A DNA stretch of 64,000 nucleotides, taken from contig NC_087098.1 in assembly GCF_963855985.1 (NCBI RefSeq), positions 11,490,501 through 11,554,500 on the forward strand. The letters run 5' to 3'. Of the stretch, positions 21,607 to 32,600 are shown piece after piece (the stretch's first letter is position 1; each line of letters starts with the position of its first letter). The notes beneath the pieces were generated by a model, which had not been told where the DNA came from, ran no database searches, and saw nothing but the letters and a program-made list of their open reading frames with translations. This DNA comes from Ostrinia nubilalis (taxonomy: Eukaryota > Arthropoda > Insecta > Lepidoptera > Crambidae). Made by a program: the position numbers and the translations under genes.

Positions 21607-23509
21607 ATGATCTTATTGAAAGGAAGTAGCTTAATTAGCATCAAAATGCACCCAGTTCTGAACAAGGTACTTCTAACAGTTTTCCTTTTCGTTTTTCGTT
21701 AAATCCGGTACGTCAGCCAACAGTCGCTCATAAGTTGTCCAACTAGATAGCTGGCTGGTTTGCTGGTGGCCATACATTTCATTCATTTTTCGGTAAAACC
21801 CACGTAGGTAGTGTGTTAACATTCCAAGTTTTTGAAGTCATTACGTTTTTCTTTATTGTTTAGCAATTCCTCAAAGTGATGGCGGCGGCATATTCTTCAA
21901 AAGTTTCCCTCAACGATGTGGTGATAGCCTCTGCTGTCAGGACTCCAATTGGATCCTTCAGGGGAAGCCTGGCAACGATGTCAGCTTCGGAGCTTGGCGC
22001 CGTGGCTGTAAAGGCAGCCGTCGAAAGAGCCGGCATTCCTAAGGAAGAAATTAAAGAGGTTAGTTGATTGTGCACTTTCACTTAATTTTACAGTTATTAA
22101 GCTGATCTACTTTTAGAACTTTATGGTGCACCCAATTCCATTAAATGTAAATTTAATGTCATTTTAATCATGTGTAAGAAGAACACAATAATTTGTTCAA
22201 AAAATTACATTTATGTAGGTGTTATCACTGACAGAAAGATTATTATCACATGATTGAAAAAACTCATTAATTTACAAATCAAAGATTATTACAAACTTGA
22301 TAATATATCCATTTGGATAATAAGTATGTCAAGTGCTGAATGATGATTTTAATATTATTAAGATTTCATACATAATCAACATAAACATGATACATAATAT
22401 TTAACTATTAATACAACATTTAACTATCTCTGGAATCTATGTTAGAACCAAAAGTATAACATTTTAATTGTAATCTTTACTTTTAGGTATACATAGGCAA
22501 TGTTTGCTCCGCAAGTATGGGTCAAGCTCCAGCAAGACAAGCAGTCATTTTTGCTGGACTTCCCAAGAGTACAGTCTGTACAACTGTAAACAAGGTGTGT
22601 GCATCAGGCATGAAGTCTGTCATGCTCGCTGCACAAGGACTACAGACCGGCGACCAAGATGTAATTCTAGCTGGCGGTATGGAATCTATGTCAAACGTCC
22701 CCTTCTATCTAAAACGTGGTGAAACCACATATGGAGGCATGCAGCTGGTCGATGGAATAGTATTTGATGGCCTCACAGATGTCTACAACAAATTCCATAT
22801 GGGTAATTGTGCCGAAAATACAGCCAAAAAATTTGAAATATCAAGACAACAACAAGATGATTATGCCATTTCTAGTTATAAGAGGAGTGCTGCTGCATAT
22901 GAAATCAAAGCTTTTGCTGATGAACTTGTACCAGTTCCAGTGCCTCAGAAAAGAGGAGCCCCACCAATTATCTTTGCTGAAGATGAAGAGTACAAAAGGG
23001 TGAATTTTGAAAAGTTTAACAAGTTGGCCACAGTTTTCCAAAGGGAAAATGGTACAGTAACGGCTGGTAATGCCTCTACTTTAAATGATGGGGCTGCAGC
23101 TCTTGTCCTGATGACAGCCCAAGCAGCAGAAAGACTGAATGTGAAGCCTATTGCCAGGGTTGTAGGATTTGCTGATGGAGAATGTGACCCCATTGATTTC
23201 CCTATCGCCCCGACTGTTGCCATTCCAAAACTTTTGCAAAAGACTGGAGTTAAGAAAGACGATGTAGCCCTTTGGGAAATTAATGAAGCCTTCAGTGTTG
23301 TGGCTGTTGCAAATCAAAAGATACTGGAATTAGATCCCTCCAAAGTAAATGTTCATGGAGGAGCTGTGAGCATTGGCCACCCTATTGGCATGTCAGGTGC
23401 CCGTCTTGTGGTACACTTATGCCATGCTCTGAAGAAGGGAGAGAAGGGAGTGGCCTCTATTTGTAATGGTGGAGGTGGTGCATCATCCATTATGATTGAA
23501 AAATTGTAA
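21607..23509 (+). CDS. ACAT1: Mitochondrial acetyl-CoA (acetoacetyl-CoA) acetyltransferase, thiolase family
   Basis: Exons 21607-21666, 21864-22058 and 22487-23509, all phase 0, giving 425 aa, close to the usual length of this enzyme. It catalyses reversible condensation/cleavage of acetoacetyl-CoA in ketone-body and isoleucine metabolism. The first about 35 residues ([20 protein letters not shown] and beyond) are basic and Ser-rich without acidic residues, fitting a mitochondrial presequence. Catalytic features are visible: the nucleophilic Cys at about residue 123 in [10 protein letters not shown], the His motif [16 protein letters not shown], and the second Cys in the C-terminal [13 protein letters not shown], typical of thiolases, is present. 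The start is the ATG at 21607, the first in the exon. The terminal TTG-TAA overlaps a GTAAGT splice-donor sequence that can join in frame to the next exon (see the entry at 23815). Confidence 0.95.
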
Positions 23510-23768
23510 GTTGGCTATTCATTGATGGATTGGCTGTTCAATAACAATTGTATAACTGCTACTTGTGCCTTTATAAGATGATTTGCTTTATTGTGGTAGT
23601 CACTACTGTATGACAGTAACAATTTTGTTTGTGTGAATAGATGAAGTTTATACCTTTTGAGTGTAATATGTTTTTATGACTTTGTTATTGATTTAGTATT
23701 TTATGGAACAATCTTTATCACCTGTAAATATGTACGAAATGTAACTGTAAGGAAATGGTCTGGATATA

Positions 23769-23774
23769 AATAAA
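23769..23774 (+). terminator. Poly(A) signal AATAAA for the thiolase-only transcript
   Basis: AATAAA lies 260 nt after the thiolase stop and about 40 nt before the acceptor of the glutaredoxin-like exon. Use of this site would end the mRNA before that exon. A weaker AT-rich context surrounds it; no other AATAAA is seen between 23510 and 23814. Confidence 0.55.
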
Positions 23775-23814
23775 TTAATTATTTTTGTTTGAGAGAATTT
23801 AATTTTCTTTCCAG

Positions 23815-24085
23815 ACCTCAAGCCTTAGATGGGCCACCTGTATTGACATTTTATACAAAAAATCCATGTCCACTGTGTGACATAGTTATGGAAGAACTAG
23901 AACCATTCAAAAGCAGAATTACTATTGAAAAAGTAGACATAACAGAGAAAGAAAATCTAAGGTGGTTGCGTCTGTATAGGCATGACATCCCTGTACTTTT
24001 CCTCAATGGAAGATTCTTGTGTATGCACAGATTGAACAAGGAGCTGCTTGAGAGAAGATTAAAATTAATTGAAGAAGAAAATTAA
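23815..24085 (+). CDS. Glutaredoxin-like (C5orf63 / YDR286C-type) domain exon, probably an alternative 3' exon of the thiolase gene
   Basis: After a TTTCTTTCCAG acceptor, an open frame of 89 codons encodes LTFYTKNPCPLCDIVMEELE, VDITEKENLRW, then HDIPVLFLNG, the pattern of the small glutaredoxin-like family with a CPLC redox motif and a cis-Pro (IPVLF). No ATG precedes the CPLC motif in frame; the first Met falls just after it, so a 5' exon is required. The exon opens with one base completing a codon, so it needs a donor leaving two bases. The only matching donor I find upstream is the GTAAGT overlapping the thiolase stop (exon end 23505, giving TT|A, Leu). Joining gives a 514-aa thiolase-glutaredoxin product. 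The domain call is solid; the fusion is inference. Confidence 0.75.
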
Positions 24086-25185
24086 AATATTAGTCAGATG
24101 GCAATGGCGATATTCTTTAGAGCGTATGAATTTAGGCATTTTAAGTATATGATATTAGCTACCAGTACTATCAACGTACTATGTATCCAGTTGTTTGATT
24201 ATTATCAAGGGTATCCCTTGAAAATGAATAACTGAAAAACGGGCAACTAATCCTGCTACTGCAGGAGTTAGGAGTATAGGTAATTATATTTAAACAGATA
24301 CGTTAAGGGCTTAGAAATTAAATTAATTAGTTATTCTGGAACCTTTAAAATTAAATTGCAATATTTTTTCGCTTTATTGATGAATACATTTCGAAATGGA
24401 TCTCCGCAATTTTTGGCACATCACGCACGAGGTGCGTGCGGTCAATATGAGACTCGTGAAATATGTGAAAATTGCTGCATTTATTTAATTGAAGAGATTT
24501 TTAAAATATAATGTAATTTTTCCTGAAAACTGCGATCTTGTAAGTATACTTAAGAAGGTAGGGAGGCATAATAATAATAGTAAGGTAGGATCTATAGCAC
24601 GGTAATAATTAGTAGTTATTATAAAAAGTATACGCAACGCAAAGCAATCCAATCCAAGCAAATAAGGATATTATAAATATTCGTAAGTATATTTTTTGGT
24701 GAAAGCTACAAGGTATGTCAACCCATTTAATATTGTGTGTAGGAGCGGAGCCTACACATCCTATATGACCTGAATCACTCATAACTTTCGATTTACCTAC
24801 TTACCCATTATTTCGAAATACCATAATATACAGGGTGGAATTTTGTAATGCCACCTGGAGGGAAAGTACTCTTAATACTGTAGATAGAAAATTTTACTGA
24901 AAGAAAACATTCCTTTATTTTTTAAAAGAATGAGAACTGCATTCAAAGATTTTCGAAAATTTACTACCATACCATACAATTTTCTGTACAAAATTAAAAT
25001 AATTTAAGATTTCATAGTTTTCCTTTCATTTGATTTATCAAGTTTGTTAGAGAGATTTCATCCTTATACTTAACCCTAACGATCGATGCAATAAAAATAC
25101 AGGGTGTAATTTTTAACAGATTTTAGTTGGTTCGATTCCCGGGTGTGGCAAGCAAATTTTTGGAAATCTTTGAATGCAGTTCTAT
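24086..25185. other. Intergenic DNA with transposon fragments
   Basis: Downstream of the glutaredoxin-like exon. A small palindrome CGCACGAGGTGCGTGCGG lies near 24425. Two ATACAGGGTG words (24829 and 25097) flank a roughly 270-bp AT-rich block, which may be a decayed element with ACAGGGTG ends, as seen elsewhere in the window. GGTTCGATTCCCGGGTGTGG at 25130 resembles a tRNA B box, but no tRNA fold surrounds it. A (GTTC)n run lies at 25186. Confidence 0.35.
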
Positions 25186-25189
25186 CGTT

Positions 25190-25600
25190 CGTTCGTTCGT
25201 TTCAGCCGAAAGACGTCCACTGCTGGACAAAGGCCTCCCCCAAGGATTTCCACAAAGACCGGTCCTGCGCCGCTTGCATCCAGGTACTTCCCGCGACCTT
25301 CACCAGATCGTCGGTCCACCTAGTGGGAGGCCTGCCCACGCTACGTCTTCCAGCTCGTGGTCGCCACTCAAGAACTTTCCTGCCCCAGCGGCCATCAGCT
25401 CTTCGAGCTATGTGCCCCGCCCACTGCCACTTGATTTTAGCGGATTTTATGGGCCTCATAAGAAGGCTCAAAGTCACCCAAAGAGCGATGGAGCGTGCTA
25501 TGCTCGGAGTTTCCCTGCGTGATCGAATCAGAAATGAGGAGATCCGTAGGAGAACCAGAGTGACTGACATAGCCCGCAGAATCGCTAAAATCAAGTGGCA
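25190..25600 (-). mobile_element. RTE-like LINE, C-terminal coding fragment (longest copy)
   Basis: Minus-strand frame 25594-25202 includes IKWQWAGHIARRADGRWG, VLEWRPRAGRRSVGRPPTRW, TDDLVKVAG and GEAFVQQWTS. I recognise this as the C-terminus of abundant lepidopteran LINE reverse transcriptases (RTE-type, from memory). The reverse transcriptase core is missing. Shorter relatives lie at 8950, 25930, 30465, 32655, 41345 and 59875. Confidence 0.8.
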
Positions 25601-25830
25601 GTTCTATATCTTTTCAGAAATAAAAGAATGTATTCTTTGAGAAAAAATTACAGAAGATAAAAAAGATTCTACGGGCCGCAATAATCCAAACCGCGGGCCG
25701 CACGGCCATGGTTTGGACAGCCCTGATTTAGGTAATCGAACAATAGTTGTACTACTAAAGGTCCTGGGTTCAATCTCTGGTGGGTCAGACAAACTAAAAT
25801 TATATGGTGATGATTGAAATCTACCCTACA
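25600..25830. mobile_element. Fragments of short interspersed repeats
   Basis: TACGGGCCGCAATAATCC and CCGCGGGCCGCACGGCC at 25671-25705 form a GC-rich block. At about 25757 GGTCCTGGGTTCAATCTC resembles a Pol III B box of a tRNA-derived SINE. The A box and a 3' tail are not clearly seen, so only a SINE-like remnant is claimed. Confidence 0.3.
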
Positions 25831-25924
25831 TACAATGACTACATATAATTACTTCGTTGCTCTGTAATTTAGAAAAACTTAAGGTATAAAGTAATTTAAT
25901 GAAGCCTACCTAAAATAATTAGGT

Positions 25925-26130
25925 ATAATTATATACCATTATTGTTATGCTCGGTGTTTCTTTACGAGATCAAATCAGAAATGAGGAGATCCGTAAACGA
26001 ACTAAGTCACTGTTAAAGGTAGCAGGAAGGCGCTGGATGCAGGCCGTTACCAACCGTGCGATGTAGAAGTCTTTGGGGGAGGCCTATGTTCAGCAGTGGA
26101 CGTCCTGTGGCTGAAATGATGATTATTATT
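25925..26130 (+). mobile_element. RTE-like LINE 3' end with internal deletion
   Basis: The plus strand encodes MLGVSLRDQIRNEEIRKRTK, then jumps to LLKVAGRRWMQAVTN and LGEAYVQQWTSCG, followed by an ATGATGATTATTATTG tail. About 200 bp present in the copy at 25190-25600 are missing between these parts. A nonsense codon (TAG) interrupts the last segment. Confidence 0.7.
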
Positions 26131-26675
26131 GCAATGATGTTGAAATTAATGAATGAGGTCATGCTGAGGTTGAGGAATCATATCAGGCTTTATTAATCTA
26201 AGCATATCAGTAATTATCTTGATTGACTAAGCAAGCAAATCAAGTTTCAGTTTCATATTGTGCAAAAGTATCTGTGACTCTGCGAGGTGCTGTGAGTGAG
26301 CGAAAATCTCAGCATATGGCCTTATGGCCAGCCCGATATGGAAATGGAAATCTTATCTAAGCCCTCTCTACATAAATGCTGACATACTGCAACTTTTTAC
26401 GCTTTGACACACGGGGTGGAAACTCATCTGTGCTTTGACATGACACATCATTTCAGCTTCAGCAGTCTGTGGTGAATTTTTTTTGTATCTGTCATTAGTG
26501 TCAGTCGTTTTATTGCAAAAAATGAAACTCGTAATTTGGTAATTTTCTGTGGTAATTTTGTCGATAAAAATGTAATAAGTAAATCGTATTATTACTAATT
26601 ACTCTTCAGATGTAGTGAATGAACTATTTTTAATTCATCTTCAATCAGTATTTTGTTTAAATAAAAAATAATAAC

Positions 26676-29600
26676 ATGGAAAACTCAGCAATACAAACAT
26701 TAGAGACTGCTGCTCAGATGCTGATGGTAAGATAATTTGGCTATTGTTTGTAGTTTTTATTTCATATTTATATATCTACATCTTGCCTCTATTATGTAGA
26801 ATAGTTTCCACTTCGTGGTGTTTTTGTTTATCTATTATTTTTATAGGCACCGCCAGAAATGGTGTCATCGCAGCAGCGCCACCAGGCAGAAAGCGTATTC
26901 CTGGAATTCCGGAGCACTAAAAACCCCTACCAGCTGTGCAGGGAACTCTTGGAGAAGTCTTCTTCTGACTATGTGCTGTTTGAGGCAGCTGGGTTATTGA
27001 AGTCAGCGTTAATTAGAGAATGGAGCTTATTGTCTGAGAATGATATTTCATCCCTGAGGGAATACTTGTTGAATTTTCTTCTTAGGTCAGATACACCTCC
27101 ATTCCTGAGAGAGAAGTTATTGCAGGTAAATATGATTGTCTGTAAAATTAAGGGAGTATTTTTTTTTGGTTCACTGGCTAACAAATGTTAGGGTTATTAT
27201 GTAGACATTTTAACTGGATATTTAGTATTTTATGTGTTACTTTCTACATGTTCTACATCTCAACTTATGTATGATAAATTCATTAAACTGAAGTGAAAGT
27301 TTACTTGCTTATTATAGTGCCAATTCCAAATAAAATGCAACCCTTCATGACTTGTTGGCCTGAATGATACCTTAAATAAGTACAAAATTCTTTTTTTTTG
27401 TCTTTTAGACTATTGCTATAATCATCAAGAGAGGCAGCATTGATGATGGAGGCAGAGAAAGGAGAGCATTAATTGGTGAACTAGAAAAAATGATTTTGAG
27501 CTCTCCTATAAATCAGCAAAAATTGGCCTGCTCACTGATTTTAGCCATTATGCAAGAATATGCTATTACAGTAAAGTCTGCTGATGTTGGGCTCATATGG
27601 GAAGTTCACTTTCGACTCAAGAAGTCATTTGAAGGAGTTGATTTGAAGAGGATATTCCGTTTTACTGTAGGTGTTTTGGAGCAGATAGTCCGCTCTGGAC
27701 ACCGGCCTGAAGGGGAGCAAGCTATGCTGACCAAGCAACTTCTGACAATTGTTGAAACAGTGTTGTGCTGGAGCCATGTCTCTCCTCTGCTGTCAAAGAG
27801 GTTAATCGGTGCATTTGAAGCTATATACGAAAGTGATACGGCCCCAGCATTGCGTTTAAGTCTCAGCTGGAGGGACACTATAATGCAGCCAGAACTCATT
27901 GCATTATTCTTCGAGATACACATGTATGTGAGGTCAAACCCGGAGTTAGCTAACCCGTCTTTAACATGTCTAGTGCAACTGGCTAGTTTGAGTGGTGTTG
28001 TGGTCCATGTTGGTAATTTAAAGCAGCAGTATTTGGAGAACTATGTGAATAGTTTTATGAACATGATGGCATATGTTCAGCCAGTGGAAAGGGAGATGCT
28101 TGGGATATCTGATATTTATAGGCGACTGATTCAGTTTTTCGCTCCCCAAATGATAGCATCTACTCCCCCAGCATTTCTGCAGAATTTGACATCTTTAACA
28201 TGTACATGCATCAGGGCGTCAGTTGTTGAAGAAGTGGTAAGCATTTGGTGTAAAATAAAAAAAAACATTTTTACTGTGTTTATTTTTAATCTGTAACTGT
28301 TTTTGTTTATTATTTTTTATACTTTTACAGACAAATGAAGACACAGTATGGAGGGAGTCTCTGAATAAGTTCCTGCACACATGGAGCTCCCTTGCCCACG
28401 ATCCAGATGGATTCTCCAATGAGACCTTGATGAATCCTTGTATAGAAGTCTTTAACACCTACCTTCAATGCAGACTGGCACCCCCTGATGGGACAAGGTA
28501 AATAATTGAATTTGTAATGTATTGAATTTATTATTTATTAAGAAAAAATCATAACAGTAAAATAGAGGAGAAATAATTTATTAGACATTGCATAGGAAAA
28601 AATGAAAAGTACAAGTAATGTAATTTAATTTCCTATTTCTTTTTCTTGCAACTGTTTCCAGCATTTATGCATATTTAACTCAACCTGCTTAGCATTGGTT
28701 TGAAGTTGGTTGTGTATGTTATAATATGCTTATTTTAGTTTTCAACCTAATTACCTAGTTGAGGAACTTGACAGTTCATGCTGGCTGACAAAAAAAAATT
28801 AATCAACAGAGGTACAGCGGCTGAAGAAGAAGATATCAAGGATGACAACGAGGAAGATGAGCGGAAACTGCACAGCAACGTGTTGCTGACGATCGGAGCG
28901 ATCGCCAGGAAGGCGCCCGCGCATTGCTGCCACGTGCTGTTTACATTGCTGCAAGATAGGAGCAAGAGGTGAGTGAAATTGATACCTATTTTAAAGATTT
29001 TGCTACTTTTAAATTATCTGTCCTAAAGTCCGGTCGCCGAGCAAATATAATTACATCCAATGACCCAAAGCTACCCATCCTTATCACTCGCGCGTAATTA
29101 TATTGCTGTCGCGACTGTACGACGGGTGGCGGGTAGATTGGGGTCATTGGACGAAATTATATAGTCTGCTCGGCGACCGGACTTTAGAACCTTTTGCTTA
29201 CTGGGCTTACTCGAAAGTAAGTCACCACTGAATCAGACCCTCTGGCTATGTCTGATATGACCATAGAGACAATGATCCAAATATGAATTTCTTTTCATAG
29301 CAAAACACTTTTAATGATTCTGTCTGTACATCTAAATTACATACAACATATTGTAAATAGTAAAATAATATTTTAATTACACCTCATTTTGGTACTTACA
29401 ATGTTAGACAAGTTTAAAGATTTGGCGCTTAAAATAGTTTACTAGTAACTTTGAACCCTACCACGCTACTAATAAATATTTATTTCAAAACAGGCTCGAA
29501 GGACAACTACAGCTTATGCACATGGGTAAACTGCCAGTAAGCAATGGTGAACAACTGGTGAGCCTGTTTGAAGACTTGCACTGGATCTTGATGATTACTG

Positions 29601-32600
29601 GTGAATATTAATTATTTTACCCTTGTTGTTTTTATTTTCGTCGTATAAACGCTTGTTTTAAAAGTGGGTTCACCACAATATTTATTTATTAATAGCAGTG
29701 TTAAGCGGTCGACGAAGATCAGACTAGCTACCCTCAAATCCATAGTCTGACACTGAAACTAAAGAAAAGTGGTTACAATGTTACTTAACTTTCGTCCCGA
29801 AGTAATGATAAATCATTTGAATGAGTCAGCCGTCATTATTTTCCATTCATATCAGGCATGTGCACTCGCAACATGTGTTACGTTTTAGATTTGGAATTTC
29901 CAATGCTTTTTCATGTATGGTTGCGTATTCCCCCGCCTAGATTCAGTACGTCATAGAATGAGTAATTGGTATGGTAGAGAAACTTCGTGTTAGAAAAAAA
30001 AGTTGACGTAATACGGTAATAGGCTAGTTTCCTAAAAAATACCTTTTAGTCTGTCACTGTCAATTATTATTAAAAAATATTGGACACGTATATTTTTATT
30101 TTTCAATCAAACAAGTAATTACGAAGTTATGATGCGTTAAAGTTACGCGTGACGTCACACAATGCTACACTTTTAAGCACGCCTTGACATCACGGGTCTT
30201 TACTTTTGAACTTTGGCTCGCTTTATCTCTTTCAATTTCCATTAGTTTAAAGAAGTAAAAATTAGTGTCGAGTTTTTTTTATTAGAATAACCGACGGACT
30301 AATTCAAACTCTTGCTTGTTTACCCAGGAAACATCCCTAAGGAGTAGCCTCACAGGCTCACAGTAGTTTCTGAGATAAGCGTAAATATACTGGTCATCAC
30401 AAAAATCGGCCCACCTACGTTTTACAGGAAAACTCGTTTCTATTGACACAATCATGGTTGTTGTTGTTGTTTCAGCCAAATGACGTCCACTGCTGGACAA
30501 AGGCCTCCCCCAAGGTTTTCCACAATGAACGGTCCTGCGCTGCCCGCATCCAGGCTCTTCCCGCGACCTTTACCAGATCGTCGGTCCACCTAGTAGGAGG
30601 TCATCACACAATCAGGCACAATCATGGTGCCCCAACAATATTGGTGTTATTTGAAAGCCAAATAAATATCCTTAAAGAAAAACACATTTAATTTCCTAAT
30701 AAACGATAAACATATTTATACAATAAATGTGACTTGAAAAACTTGAAAAAAGACCTCACTTTGGGCTCACCTCTGGGATCAATTAGACCAATTTTTATGG
30801 TTATAAAACCAAATAATGATCTTACGTGTCCTCTTTAACAGATGGATAGCGATTAATCCCAACTTAACAGTTTTATAGCCATAAAAGTTGGCTTAAGCGT
30901 AACTACCTATTTTTTGAAGAAGTGACTCTGGATTCTTCTACAGACACATTTTTGGGGTAAAAACCTTTCCTTTAATGAAATGAAGTTTAGAACTAGGCTT
31001 TTAAATGGTAATATAGTATAGTAATATTGGTGGGAAGTGGGGATGCATACGTTTGAAAGTGCTTGTCGCGGGTGGGTCGATTTTTTAATGACCAGTGTAC
31101 TTAACCGAATTGTGTGTAAATCTTACGCGTCTCATTTCGATTTTAATTTTATTTCAGGACATTTCCTAGCCATAGACTGCACAGAGGGTGAGACTGTGAT
31201 GATACCGCCGGAGATCATAAGCTACAGTATCAGAGAGAACGCCAATGTTGACGCTTCCCTCAGGTACTTGGTTGGGGAGAGCCATAGCACGGAAAATGTC
31301 GACCCGGTGTTAAAGTAAGTACAATCTCTTATGTGAGCGAAGTTTTTTCTGTAAAACTGAAGTAAAGGGAAACAACAATATTTTACAGCATACACATGAA
31401 TGACTAATGCCCGTTTTCACCATCAATCCCTAATTTTTAAATGACCCCTATGAAAACAAAATTCCTGTTATCTGTTACCACAAGGGTCACTTAAATATTA
31501 GGGATTGATGATGAAAACGGGCATAATTCTATTGTTTTTATTGTAGAAAGCTCAACAGCTTTGTTTATAAATTGACATGTTACAGAAGGATCTACTTTTA
31601 ACTCTAGCCAATTTCAGTCTCATAAAGCCTGGTCCGTGAGCACGTAGAATTTTCTCCAATGACCCCTAGCTACCCATCCTTATCGCTCGCGCGTAATTAT
31701 ATTGCTGTCGCGGCTGTGCGACTGGCATACCTATAAGTCAAATTGAAAGTAACAAAGATAAAAAAATGCGGTTACCTATGTAGAATTCCACTTACGCTTG
31801 TGAAGATCACCTTCAACCTTTACAACTAAAGGATTCTATTATTGTCATGCAAATTTAAATTCTGTATCTTTTCAACGGTTGGCTTTATTCTTGTAAAATC
31901 TTGATTTGGTCTCGTAAGTCGTATATTTTATTTCACACAATAGTCAACACTTAAAATGAATGGGACTGATAAGATAATAAACGGTAAATAGACTATTCGC
32001 TTTTGTATACATATGTTTTGTATTCATGAACAGAATATGTAAGATCGCTATTGTTAAACTTTCCTCTTGCTTTGTAAAGAATGAGGATTGAAGACACAAT
32101 GCTAGGAAATCTTTTACATACTTATGCAAATCTTACATCATACAATGCAGTGAATGTATGATGATCTTTTGTGCACTTTAAATCTTTAATATATTGCGCA
32201 ATATTTTGAAATGAGCATAATATCATATTAGGGTGTATTCATCTGGGTGCTTTCTAAATAGATCTATATCTATAATGCTATCCAGAAAAAGCGTTAAGTT
32301 TGTTAGCCTTTATCTAGGTTGTTCCCATGGTACAAGTTTTGTGTCTAACAGGTTTAAAAATACTAATAAATACTTTTCCTTTATTAGGTTGATGGGTGAA
32401 ATCCTTCGCATAAGCGCGTGGGAATGTGCTGCGTTGGAAGCTGGTTTAGGAACGGTGTTCAGTCCAGAACTGTCTGCTACCATCTCTTGGCTTTTGAAGA
32501 TATGGTCCAACTCTTATCTGATGCCGCAGACGTCAGTCTACTCTGAGGTTAGTTAAATAGTTTTAGGAAGAATTACTTTTGTGGCTATAATAAATTATAA

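Noticed and set aside
25125..25155. tRNA gene suggested by GGTTCGATTCCCGGGTGTGG
   Set aside because: No acceptor stem, D arm or anticodon arm could be placed around it; treated as a SINE-like or chance B box. The same applies to the B-box-like word near 25760.
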